This document shows, piece by piece, positions 53,753-61,682 of a stretch of 64,000 nt of DNA. Made by a program: the position numbers and the translations under genes. Each line of letters begins with the position of its first letter. Position 1 is the first letter of the stretch. Source of the DNA: Caldilineaceae bacterium (GTDB lineage: Bacteria; Chloroflexota; Anaerolineae; Caldilineales; Caldilineaceae); contig JAJDXQ010000036.1 in NCBI GenBank assembly GCA_022823185.1, forward strand, positions 1-64,000, written 5' to 3'. The notes under the pieces were generated by a model. That model was given only the letters and a program-made list of their open reading frames with translations. It searched no databases and was not told the DNA's origin.

Positions 53753-54637
53753 TCAGCCCTGCTGATATCGCGGGTCGATGGCGTCGCGCAGGCCGTCGCC
53801 GATGAAGTTGATGCTGAGCACGGTCAGCAGAATCATGATGGCGGGAGGGACCCAGATCCAGGGGCCGTCCTGGAGGACATCGAGGCTTCGGGCCGTTTCG
53901 AGCATGTTTCCCCAACTGGGGGTGGGCAGAGGGATGCCTACGCCGAGGAAGCTCAAGCCCGCTTCAAGAAGAATCGCGCCGTTGACAGCGAAGGTTACGG
54001 AGGCGAGGACGGGCGCGACGACGTTAGGCAGCACGTGGGTGATGATTATCCGGCGGTTGCCTGCGCCGAGTGAGCGCGATGCCAGGACAAACTGCTGCTC
54101 CCTCAACGAGAGTACCTGACCCCTTACAAGCCGGGTGATTCCTGGCCAACTGAATATGCCGATCAGGAAGATAACGCTGGCGATGCTCTGCCCGAGGTAG
54201 ATGGCAGCCGTCAGGATGATCACCACGCGGGGGAAGGTCATGACGACGTCGGTGAAGCGCATGATCAACTGGTCGGCCTTGCCGCGATAGTAGCCTGAGA
54301 TTGAGCCGAGGATGACCCCGATGACGGTTGAAATCGAGGCGGCGGCGAACCCAACGGCTAAAGAGACGCGGCCGCCATACAGGGTGCGACTCCAGATATC
54401 CCGCCCCACGCGGTCGGTGCCAAGGAAGTGCGCGAAGCTTGGCGATTGGAACTTGTCGGGCAGATTGAGGGCGGCATAGTCGTAGCGGGCGATGAGGGGC
54501 GCGGCCACGCTCGCGAGAAGCACGACGGCGAACATGATCAGGCCCGCCACAGCCAGAGGATGGCGCCGAAACCGCCACCAGGCCTGGGCGGTGGGAGACT
54601 GAGACTTGACTCCTCGTCTTCCGCTGTCTAAGGCCAT
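53753..54637 (-). CDS. Dipeptide/oligopeptide ABC transporter permease, DppC type
   Basis: This 294-aa inner-membrane permease has an N-terminal cytoplasmic stretch, a first hydrophobic segment (PLAVAGLIMFAVVLLASVAAP) and the DppC-typical FLGTDRVGRDIWSRTLYGGR, then the coupling motif in the LASRSLGAGNRRIIITHVLP region. It is the last gene of binding protein-DppB-DppC and converges with the HAD gene. The DppD and DppF ATPases that usually follow are absent. The substrate may be a peptide, but members of this family also carry sugars, nickel or opines. Confidence 0.92.
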   Translation of the reverse strand: MALDSGRRGVKSQSPTAQAWWRFRRHPLAVAGLIMFAVVLLASVAAPLIARYDYAALNLPDKFQSPSFAHFLGTDRVGRDIWSRTLYGGRVSLAVGFAAASISTVIGVILGSISGYYRGKADQLIMRFTDVVMTFPRVVIILTAAIYLGQSIASVIFLIGIFSWPGITRLVRGQVLSLREQQFVLASRSLGAGNRRIIITHVLPNVVAPVLASVTFAVNGAILLEAGLSFLGVGIPLPTPSWGNMLETARSLDVLQDGPWIWVPPAIMILLTVLSINFIGDGLRDAIDPRYQQG

Positions 54638-54722
54638 GGGCTCACACCGGCAAGGACGTCGCTGAAGGGCGGTTGAAAAGGATGCGGCTGGATTTGAAAT
54701 TGCCCCGTCGTGGAACCATATT

Positions 54723-55676
54723 CTACTCGTAACGAATTCTAGGGTCGGCGACCGCGTAGGCCAGATCTGTGATCAGATTGGCGGTCAGGACGACGAGGGC
54801 GGTGACCAGCATGATCCCCATGACCATGGGATAGTCTCTGGCTGCGACTGCATCAACGAGCAAGGCGCCCATGCCAGGCCAGCTGTAAATCGTCTCGGTG
54901 AAGAGGGCGCCCGCGACCAGGGTGGGGAGGCTCAGACCGACCACAGTGACGACGGGAAGCAGGGCATTGCGAAACACGTGGCGCCATGTCACCGCGGGCG
55001 GCTTCAGCCCTTTTGCCTTGGCCGTGCGCACGTAGTCCTCGCCGCGGACTTCCAGCATACTGAAGCGGGTATAGCGCATGAAAGTCGCGAGGTTGAAAAT
55101 GGCGAGCGTGCCTGCGGGCAGGGCGAGGTGATAGAGCAGGTCGAATACAGAGTCCGGCTTGCCAATTGTGCGCATGCCTCCGGAGGGAAACCAGCCCAGC
55201 TTGACCGAAAAGACATAAAGGCCAAAGATGCCGGCGATGAAGGCGGGCATTGAGATGCCGACGAAGGACAGTCCGGTGAAGGCAAAGTCCCAGAATGAGT
55301 ATTGGCGCAAGCCGATGAAGATCCCCAGAGTAACGCCAACGGCGATGCCGATGGCCAGGGCGGTCCCCATGAGCAGGAAGGTGCGTCTAAGACGAACGGC
55401 CAGCACTTCGGCGACGTCGTCGCCGTTCTTGAAGCGGAATCCCAGATCGCCCTGCACAACCTGTCCCAGCCATTTTACGTAGCGGACGGGAAGGGGATCG
55501 TCGAGTCCGTAGCGCTCGCGTACGAAGTCCAGGTCCTCTTTCGTGATCCCGATCTCCTCATTGACAAAGAAGTCGACCGGATCGCCGGGCGCGAGGTTGA
55601 TCAACAGATAGATAACAATTGTTACCAGGATGAGGACCGGTATGTTTACGAGGACGCGGCGCAAGAAGTATTGCAT
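54723..55676 (-). CDS. Dipeptide/oligopeptide ABC transporter permease, DppB type
   Basis: This 317-aa inner-membrane permease opens with YFLRRVLVNIPVLILVTIVI and YLLINLAPGDP, the standard DppB start. A periplasmic stretch (VRERYGLDDPLPVRYVKWLG) and five further membrane segments follow. The coupling loop is VRTAKAKGLKPPAVTWRHVF, with the downstream LLPVVTVVGLSLP. ATG 55676. It lies 97 nt after the binding protein gene, with a strong hairpin between, and 85 nt before the DppC-type gene. Confidence 0.93.
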   Translation of the reverse strand: MQYFLRRVLVNIPVLILVTIVIYLLINLAPGDPVDFFVNEEIGITKEDLDFVRERYGLDDPLPVRYVKWLGQVVQGDLGFRFKNGDDVAEVLAVRLRRTFLLMGTALAIGIAVGVTLGIFIGLRQYSFWDFAFTGLSFVGISMPAFIAGIFGLYVFSVKLGWFPSGGMRTIGKPDSVFDLLYHLALPAGTLAIFNLATFMRYTRFSMLEVRGEDYVRTAKAKGLKPPAVTWRHVFRNALLPVVTVVGLSLPTLVAGALFTETIYSWPGMGALLVDAVAARDYPMVMGIMLVTALVVLTANLITDLAYAVADPRIRYE

Positions 55677-55717
55677 TGGAGGTAGAGACGTTTTTGCAAT
55701 GGGACATGGATGCCGCG

Positions 55718-55765
55718 AAAGACGGCGCTGACGGCCTTATCTGTCAGGCCGCCGGCGCCGTCTTT
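55718..55765 (-). terminator. Strong hairpin between peptide-binding protein and permease genes
   Basis: AAAGACGGCGC (55718-55728) pairs perfectly with GCGCCGTCTTT (55755-55765), with an inner GGCCT/AGGCC stem. It begins 9 nt after the binding protein stop. On the minus strand it is followed only by CGCGGC, so it may be an mRNA-stabilising 3' hairpin rather than a full terminator. Confidence 0.55.
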
Positions 55766-55773
55766 GGTCATAC

Positions 55774-57429
55774 TTATTTCATGTTCCAGTCCTGAGAGCG
55801 GTCCACGTAAGGGCCGCCGCCGGGCGCCGGGAAGTAGTGGAAGTCTTCGATGTCAACGGTTGCGATGCCGTAACGTGTGGAGACCCACCAGTATGCAAAG
55901 GTGGCTTCTTCGTTCTGATACTTGCAGAGGGCGGTGCGGGCAGCCCTGTATTCGTCGGCTGTTTGCGCTGCATCCATGGCGCCGAACAGTTCGACGTAGT
56001 TCGGGTCCTCGATTCCCCACTGGTTGTCTTCGACGTACCAGATTGGGCTATAGGAGGCCGGGCCGCCGCCGGCGCCGCGATAGGCGATGTTCCATTCGGA
56101 GGCGTTGTCGTCGACGACGGTTCGCCAGGTGGGCACGTCAAGGAATGTCGGATTGACAGTGACGCCGGCGTCGGCCATGTTGGCCTGCATGACGGTGAGG
56201 ATGTCTTTGGCGAGTTGCGACGTGTAGTAGGTGGGGATGTCCAGGTTGACATTGTCCAGGGTTACGCCGTCGGCTGCTGCTTCGGCCAGGAGTTCACGGG
56301 CCTTCGCCGGATCGTATTCGTAGTAGTTGGCGTCTTCAGGCCAGAAGGTGGGATAGGGATCCTGACACGGTGTGGCCTGGGCCGTTCCGTTGAAAACGTC
56401 GCTGATGATGGACGCGCGGTCGATGCCGTACATGAAGGCCTGGCGGATGCGCTTGTCAGTCCAGACATCGTTGAGATAGTTATAGTTGAACATGTTGGTG
56501 ACAAAAGACGGGCCAGAGAAGATCTGGAAGTCCGGATTGTCGGCGAAGCGGCTGGCCACATCGGCGCTGACGTAGGTGAAGTCGATGTCGCCGCTTTCGA
56601 GGGCGAGCACGGCCGCGGTTTCGTCAACGAAGTAGCGATTTACGAGTTGGTCAAGTTCGGGAACGCCGTCCCAGTAGAACTCATTGGGGGCGAGGGCCAT
56701 AAACTGGTCTTTTTCGTAGGAATCAAACTTGAAAGGGCCGGTGCCGATCGGGTTGGTGAACCACCAGTCGCTGCTGAAGATTTCGGTGGAGTCGAAGTCG
56801 ATGGCGTGTTCGGGCAGAGCATAGTAGGCGCGCACGGCGTCGTAGAAGCGGGGGTTGGATATGTTCAACTCGATTTCGAGCGTGAGGTCGTCGACGACGC
56901 GGATGCCGGCGATCTCATCGGCCTCGCCCTCGTTATAAGCTGTCCAGCCTACAATCTGGTCGGGCTGGCTGATGCCGAAGTGTGTGACGGCAGCCATGGG
57001 CGCGGCGACGAATTCGGCGGTCCATTTGAGGTCGGACGCGGTGAAGTCTTCGCCGTCATGCCATTTGACGCCTTCGCGGAGGTTGAAAGTCCAGACGGTT
57101 GCATCCTCATTGGGCTCCCAGCTGACGGCAAGAGCGGCCTCGCTGGTGTGGTTGGAGAAGGTCTGGTCCATGATGATCAGCGGCGTGAACATTTTGACGA
57201 ACCAGACGTTGCCGGCGCCGTTGTTGTAAAGCACGCCTTGCGGGTCGCCGCCGGGTCCGACGTCGAAGCCGCCGATAAGGACCTGCTCGACCTCGGCCAT
57301 TTCGTCGGAGGATTCGGCCATGGTGGTGTCGGCCTCTTCAGCGGCGGGGGCCGCTGCCGGCGCTGTGCATCCAACAAGGAGCGCGAAGGCCAGAATGAGG
57401 GTAAGGGATAGGAGGGTAGGCTTGGACAT
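55774..57429 (-). CDS. Peptide-type ABC transporter binding lipoprotein (SBP family 5)
   Basis: This 551-aa extracellular binding protein starts with a lipoprotein signal (SLTLILAFALLVGCTAPAAA, lipobox LVGC), and residues about 22-45 are an Ala/Glu-rich linker. The mature protein shows family 5 features: WTFNLREGVKWHDGEDFTAS near residue 115-134, the NPIGTGPFKFDSYEKDQF segment, and RIRQAFMYGIDRASIISDVF. AGGAGACTTCA directly precedes the ATG at 57429. It is the first gene of a three-gene importer operon. The family binds peptides, but also sugars and metals; the ligand is unknown. Confidence 0.93.
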   Translation of the reverse strand: MSKPTLLSLTLILAFALLVGCTAPAAAPAAEEADTTMAESSDEMAEVEQVLIGGFDVGPGGDPQGVLYNNGAGNVWFVKMFTPLIIMDQTFSNHTSEAALAVSWEPNEDATVWTFNLREGVKWHDGEDFTASDLKWTAEFVAAPMAAVTHFGISQPDQIVGWTAYNEGEADEIAGIRVVDDLTLEIELNISNPRFYDAVRAYYALPEHAIDFDSTEIFSSDWWFTNPIGTGPFKFDSYEKDQFMALAPNEFYWDGVPELDQLVNRYFVDETAAVLALESGDIDFTYVSADVASRFADNPDFQIFSGPSFVTNMFNYNYLNDVWTDKRIRQAFMYGIDRASIISDVFNGTAQATPCQDPYPTFWPEDANYYEYDPAKARELLAEAAADGVTLDNVNLDIPTYYTSQLAKDILTVMQANMADAGVTVNPTFLDVPTWRTVVDDNASEWNIAYRGAGGGPASYSPIWYVEDNQWGIEDPNYVELFGAMDAAQTADEYRAARTALCKYQNEEATFAYWWVSTRYGIATVDIEDFHYFPAPGGGPYVDRSQDWNMK

Positions 57430-57584
57430 TGAAGTCTCCTCAGCAAATAAATGGGTTGAAACAGAGTCGTTGGTACCCTAAGTGATTTCGGGGCGGCGAG
57501 ATTGTCGCACAGGTGGATTGCGCGTGTCAAATCTGAGGGAGGGTGATGATCCGTCGAGAGGCGCGGAGAAGGGGGAAAGGCGGT

Positions 57585-57602
57585 GATCCACGGAGGGACA
57601 CG
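57585..57602. repeat. Short dispersed repeat, copy 1
   Basis: GATCCACGGAGGGACACG matches 17 of 18 bases with 61597-61614. Nearby GGAGAAGGG and GAAAGG words are shared but in a different order. Both copies lie in non-coding sequence. Confidence 0.45.
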
Positions 57603-57759
57603 TAGGGGAGGGAGCAGTGGGGTTGGGGAGCCGCGGGGCGTGCAGTGGCGGGGGGACCGGGGCGTGCCTGGGCGGGGCGATGGGGTTGGTTTTGGGACGC
57701 CGACATCGTTAGGGCAGGAGGAGCCGCAGCGGGCGCGCGGTGACTCACAGGGGGGCGTT

Positions 57760-57834
57760 GCGGGGGGACTCCCCCCGCACAAGGGAAGCCGCTTGCGGCT
57801 GACCGTCCAGAGCTGCAATGGGCCAGTGGTCAGC
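57760..57834. repeat. Cluster of three intergenic hairpins
   Basis: GCGGGGGG-ACT-CCCCCCGC (57760-57778), AGCCGC-TT-GCGGCT (57787-57800), and GCTGACC (57798-57804) with GGTCAGC (57828-57834) lie within 75 bases. No T-run follows on either strand. The arrangement resembles REP/BIME-type intergenic elements; only this copy is in the window. Confidence 0.45.
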
Positions 57835-58006
57835 GTTCAGCTTACAATGGCGAGGATCTCGTCGACGCGCGAACTGTGAACTGATGGCAGGATCGGGATG
57901 AGCAGACAGATGGGGGGAGGAATATGGGTCGGGGCGAATCTGTCTGTGTTATACTGGCGCTTTGGCTGGCGGACAAGGGGTCGTGGGGAAGTCGAGGAGG
58001 GCGGAA

Positions 58007-59005
58007 ATGTCATTGCAGAACCACGAGGTTGTTTTTGTCGAGCGGGGCGTGGTCGAGGTGCAGGGCTGTGAGATGCCGTCGCCTGGGAGGGGCGAACTGC
58101 TGATCCGTGCGGTTATTTCGCTGCTGAGCCCAGGCACCGAGAGGGCGTTTCTGTTAGGCCTGGCGAACACCTCGGCGCGCTATCCGGCGGGCAGTGGGTA
58201 CAGCCATGTAGGCGAGGTTGTCGAGGTGGGAGAGGGCGTTGAGGGATGGGCGGTCGGGGACCGGGTCGCTTCGCGGGCGCGGCACAGAATGTATGCATCT
58301 ATGCCGGCGGAAACGTGCAACCACATTCCTGAAGGGCTGGCAGATGAGAAAGCGGCGTTCTTTCGGCTGGGCTCGATCGCAATGCAGGCTGTGCGCAAGG
58401 CCCGGATTGAGCTTGGCGAGCCGGTCGCGGTACTCGGGAGCGGTTTGATAGGGTTGCTGGCGATGCAGCTGGCCCGTTTGAATGGGGGACTGCCGGTCGT
58501 CATCGTGGACAAGGATACGCGTCGGCTGGCGTTCGCAGCGGCGCTTGGGGCTGACGCCGCGCTGCCAGCAGACGACGGTGTGAAGGGGGCAGCGGAGGAA
58601 GCATGCGGCGGCGAAGGGCCGGCGGTTGTGTTTGAAGCGACGGGTCATCCGGAGGCAGTGCCGACCGCGTTTGACCTGGCCCGATTCGGTGGACGGGTCG
58701 TGCTTCTGGGCAGCACGCGCGGGGAGACTGAGGCGGTGAACTTCTATCGGGACGTACATAAGAAGGGTCTGACCGTTTTGGGCGCGCACGAAAGCGCGCG
58801 GCCGAGCCATGATTCGGCGCCGGGCTGGTGGACACACAAGCAGGACGAAGAAACGGCCCTCAGGCTGCTGGCCGGCGGGCGGCTGGTGGTCGAGCCTCTT
58901 ACGACCCACAGTTTCGCTTGGAAGGATGCGGCGTCGGCCTACGAAATGCTGGCGCGATGGGAACCGGGCATGTTGGGGACGTTGCTACGCTGGCGAGATC
59001 AGTAG
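58007..59005 (+). CDS. Zinc-type dehydrogenase-like oxidoreductase
   Basis: This medium-chain dehydrogenase-like protein of 332 aa is related in layout to the one at 49.1 kb. The N-terminal GroES-like part contains LLSPGTERAFLLGLANTSAR and GSGYSHVGEVVEVGEGVEGW; the Rossmann loop is PVAVLGSGLIGLLAMQLARL, followed by VVIVDKDTRRLAFAAALGAD. Classical catalytic zinc ligands are not apparent (SPGTERAF replaces the CGxCG region). The late stretch GAHESARPSHDSAPGW is typical of this subfamily, often seen beside Gfo/Idh/MocA genes. ATG 58007 has GAGGAGGGCGG upstream and is preferred to TTG 57962. The membrane protein gene follows after 19 nt. Confidence 0.85.
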   Translation: MSLQNHEVVFVERGVVEVQGCEMPSPGRGELLIRAVISLLSPGTERAFLLGLANTSARYPAGSGYSHVGEVVEVGEGVEGWAVGDRVASRARHRMYASMPAETCNHIPEGLADEKAAFFRLGSIAMQAVRKARIELGEPVAVLGSGLIGLLAMQLARLNGGLPVVIVDKDTRRLAFAAALGADAALPADDGVKGAAEEACGGEGPAVVFEATGHPEAVPTAFDLARFGGRVVLLGSTRGETEAVNFYRDVHKKGLTVLGAHESARPSHDSAPGWWTHKQDEETALRLLAGGRLVVEPLTTHSFAWKDAASAYEMLARWEPGMLGTLLRWRDQ

Positions 59006-59024
59006 TGGGCATGGGATTCTAGCG

Positions 59025-60398
59025 ATGAGCCGACCAAGCCCGCTTTCCGCGGGCATGATATACAGGACGTGGTGGCCGCTGGCGTTGAGCTGGTTCATGA
59101 TCACGGTGGAGCAGCCGATACTGGCTGCGGCTGTGGCAAGGAGAGCCGATCCGAAGGTGCAGCTGGCGGCTTGGGGACTGGCGTTTTTTATGGTCCTCGT
59201 GTTGTCGGCGCCGTCAATCTCGATGCTGGCTGCGTCGACGGCGTTGAGCAAGGACCGCGTTTCGTACAGGCAGGGCCGGCGGTACATGTTGTGGCTGAGC
59301 GTTGGACTGACAGGGCTTCATCTTCTTCTTGCCTTCTCACCGGTGTTTGAATTTGTGGTTCTGGGGCTGATTTCGGCCCCGGCTGAGCTGGTGGAACCGG
59401 TCCGCAACGGCGTGCGCATCATGCTTCCGTTTGTGCCGAGTCTTGCCATTCGGCGTTTTCAGTACGGCGTTCTGATACGGAGCGACATGGCGCGGGCGGT
59501 AAGCGCTGGCACGTCGATGCGGCTGGCAATTGAAATCGGCGTTGCGGCTTGTCTCTTCCGGTTTACCGGACTGGACGGGGTGGCGATCGCCAGCACAGCT
59601 ATTTCGACAGGCGTTGTCTTTGAGGCGATCTATGCCACATTTCGGGTACGTTCGGTGGTGCGGGGGAAACTTGTGGAGGAAGCTGCGGGTGAGGCGCCTC
59701 TGACCTTGGCGCGATTCATGCGCCTGTATCTGCCTCTGGTGGTTACGACACTAATGCAGTTCCTGTTGCAGCCGATGGTAAGCGCGAGCCTGAGCCGGAT
59801 GCCCGATTCACTTGGCTCGCTGGCGCTGTGGCCTGTGCTGTACGGCATTCTGCTAATGATCAACAGCGCGGCGATCGCGTTTGTCGAGGTGGTGATCGTG
59901 CATCTGGACCGGCCCGGTTCGATTGAGGCGTTGGGTCGATTCGCGCTGGGGCTGGGCCTGTCTCTGGCGGTTGTGCCGGTGGCGCTGGCGGTGACGCCGC
60001 TTGGGGACCTCTGGTTCATCCGTTTCGCGGCGTTGCCGGTGGAGCTGGTGGGGCAGGCCAAGGCGGGGCTGTGGCTGGCGATCCCGCTGCCGGCTTTGAT
60101 GACTCTGGCCAGCATGTTTCAGGGCGCCCTGATCAACGGTCAACGGACGCGCAGGATCACTGAAGCGGATGCGCTTTCGCTGGCGACGGTGGCAGTTATG
60201 CTGACGCTGGGGACGATCCTTGGCGGTGGCGTCTGCCTTGAGGCCAACGGCGGCCGTGCAGGCATGCTGTGCGGCGTATCGGGCTTGAGCATCGCGATGG
60301 CCGCCTATGTTTGCGGTTCGGTGGTGCGCAATGTGTGGATGTGGCGGCGAACGCAACGCGTCTATCTGTCGATTCGATTGCGGCAGGCAAGGGCTTAG
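59025..60398 (+). CDS. Polytopic MATE/ANKH-like membrane protein
   Basis: This 457-aa inner-membrane protein has about 12 hydrophobic segments in two similar halves, as in the MOP flippase superfamily (MATE, polysaccharide exporters, ANKH). The N-terminus SAGMIYRTWWPLALSWFMIT and the start of the second half (LARFMRLYLPLVVTTLMQFL) occupy equivalent positions. The internal FQYGVLIRSDMARAVSAGTS resembles the ANKH/MATE pattern more than Wzx flippases, but I cannot assign it firmly. ATG 59025 is 19 nt after the dehydrogenase; the longer open frame to 58809 overlaps that gene and lacks similarity. The substrate is unknown. Confidence 0.7.
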   Translation: MSRPSPLSAGMIYRTWWPLALSWFMITVEQPILAAAVARRADPKVQLAAWGLAFFMVLVLSAPSISMLAASTALSKDRVSYRQGRRYMLWLSVGLTGLHLLLAFSPVFEFVVLGLISAPAELVEPVRNGVRIMLPFVPSLAIRRFQYGVLIRSDMARAVSAGTSMRLAIEIGVAACLFRFTGLDGVAIASTAISTGVVFEAIYATFRVRSVVRGKLVEEAAGEAPLTLARFMRLYLPLVVTTLMQFLLQPMVSASLSRMPDSLGSLALWPVLYGILLMINSAAIAFVEVVIVHLDRPGSIEALGRFALGLGLSLAVVPVALAVTPLGDLWFIRFAALPVELVGQAKAGLWLAIPLPALMTLASMFQGALINGQRTRRITEADALSLATVAVMLTLGTILGGGVCLEANGGRAGMLCGVSGLSIAMAAYVCGSVVRNVWMWRRTQRVYLSIRLRQARA

Positions 60399-60461
60399 AT
60401 TTGGGTACGGGCTCAGTGCAAGTGAAATCTGCAGCTGTCGTTGCGCGGCCGAGATAGCGAC

Positions 60462-61484
60462 CTAGCTGTCGTCGATTCGTCCCGTCAGGCGCAGGAGTGT
60501 TTCCTGGACGAGGAGCTCGTGTTCAGGCGAGCGGTCGGGCGGCTGCTGGCCGCGCAAAGTTGCCACAAAGGCAACCAACTCTTCCTCGTAGGTTTGCTGG
60601 CGGCTCTGGGTCGGGACGGGGACGACTTGGGCTCCGGCATCGAATCCGGCGGCGGGTTCTTCCAAGCACAAGCGAATGGCGAAGGGCGGCTCGAAGGGTT
60701 CGAGCAGGATGGCGCTGCCTTTTGCGCCGTAGACTTCGAAGCGGCGAGCCACCGGCCTTGACTCCATGGCGGCAATGTCTACGAAGGCGAGGCCGCGTTC
60801 GTATTCGAGTACCCCGAGCGTGTTGTCCACGCATTCGGGTCCATCAGGGCGATCGGTGCGAAGGAAGGCGGTTGTTCGCTCAGGTCTCCCCATGAGCCAG
60901 ACGACCTGATCGAGCATGTGGCCGCCTAGGTCAAAGAAGATTCCCCCCTGGTGGACGGAAAGCGCAGCGCGCGAGGAGACGTCGACGTTGGTGGACATGT
61001 GGGCGCGCGTGCAGTAGATGTCGCCCAGCAGGCCGCTGTGGGTCCATTCGGCGATCTGGCGGAAACCATTTTGGTAGCGGAACATGTAGCCCATTTGGAT
61101 TAGCAGGTTCCGGTCCTGGGCTTTGCCGATGACGCGTTGCCATGCTGGCCAGTCTTCGCCGGCCGGTTTGTCGTACCATACGTGTTTGCCGGCGTCGACG
61201 AGAGCTTCGGTTTGGGGGAGGCTTTCGGCATTCTTGCCTTCGGAGGCGACGGCGAGGATGGAAGCGTCGGAAAGGAGCTCTTCTTCGTTGTCGAACCAGT
61301 GGACCTGGCTGAACGGGCCGTCGCTGTTTTGGACTTGGGCGCGGCGTTCGGCATCGGGTTCGTAGAGGCCAATGACATCGACGTCGGGCGAGTCGAGCAT
61401 GGCCTGAAGTTTGCCGGCGGCGTGGCCGTGTTTTGTTCCGTATTGGGCCATTCTGATGGGTGAGGAGTCTGGCGCTTGGGTCAT
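60462..61484 (-). CDS. Gfo/Idh/MocA family oxidoreductase
   Basis: This NAD(P)-dependent dehydrogenase-like protein has 340 aa. The nucleotide motif is atypical (IRMAQYGTKHGHAAGKL, where G-x-G-x-x-G is usual), followed by VIGLYEPDAERRA. The conserved lysine-proline motif is HVWYDKPAGEDWPAW instead of EKP. The substrate-domain GGIFFDLGGHMLDQVVWLMG is clear. AAAGGACG lies 8 nt before ATG 61484; the frame to 61613 has no similarity. It is the last gene of a leftward run with a dioxygenase and another family member. The substrate is unknown. Confidence 0.85.
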   Translation of the reverse strand: MTQAPDSSPIRMAQYGTKHGHAAGKLQAMLDSPDVDVIGLYEPDAERRAQVQNSDGPFSQVHWFDNEEELLSDASILAVASEGKNAESLPQTEALVDAGKHVWYDKPAGEDWPAWQRVIGKAQDRNLLIQMGYMFRYQNGFRQIAEWTHSGLLGDIYCTRAHMSTNVDVSSRAALSVHQGGIFFDLGGHMLDQVVWLMGRPERTTAFLRTDRPDGPECVDNTLGVLEYERGLAFVDIAAMESRPVARRFEVYGAKGSAILLEPFEPPFAIRLCLEEPAAGFDAGAQVVPVPTQSRQQTYEEELVAFVATLRGQQPPDRSPEHELLVQETLLRLTGRIDDS

Positions 61485-61596
61485 TGCCGGGCGTCCTTTG
61501 GGTGGGCGGGGATGGATGGTAGGCGCTGGGACTTTGGCCGCGGCGTGTATTGTAACATTGATGATCGGCGGAGGGGAACGGCGGGGAACTGCGGTT

Positions 61597-61614
61597 GATC
61601 CGCGGAGGGACACG
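61597..61614. repeat. Short dispersed repeat, copy 2
   Basis: GATCCGCGGAGGGACACG differs by one base from 57585-57602. It lies in the 198-nt gap between the dioxygenase and the oxidoreductase gene. Confidence 0.45.
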
Positions 61615-61631
61615 GAGAAGGGCAGGAAAGG

Positions 61632-61659
61632 AAGGGCGCCCGTAGGAGGCGCCCTTTTT
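61632..61659. terminator. Intrinsic terminator after the dioxygenase gene
   Basis: AAGGGCGCC, a 7-nt loop CGTAGGA and GGCGCCCTT form nine perfect pairs. On the + strand TTTTT ends the element; on the minus strand CTTCCTTTCC follows. It starts 24 nt past the leftward dioxygenase stop, which it probably serves, although its T-run is better in the + direction. Confidence 0.65.
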
Positions 61660-61682
61660 GGAGATGGGGTGTGTGTGGCGGG

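Larger units (their letters stand above)
57430..58006. other. Divergent G-rich intergenic region
   Basis: These 577 bases lie between the leftward peptide importer and the rightward dehydrogenase. The + strand is very rich in G. It contains the short dispersed repeat at 57585-57602 and the hairpin cluster at 57760-57834; the rest shows nothing definite. Confidence 0.5.

Noticed and set aside
55837..57411. 524-aa open frame opposite the peptide-binding protein gene
   Set aside because: It is antisense to a clear SBP family 5 gene. Long mirror frames are expected in high-GC genes, and its translation is Gly/Val/Asp-rich without domains.
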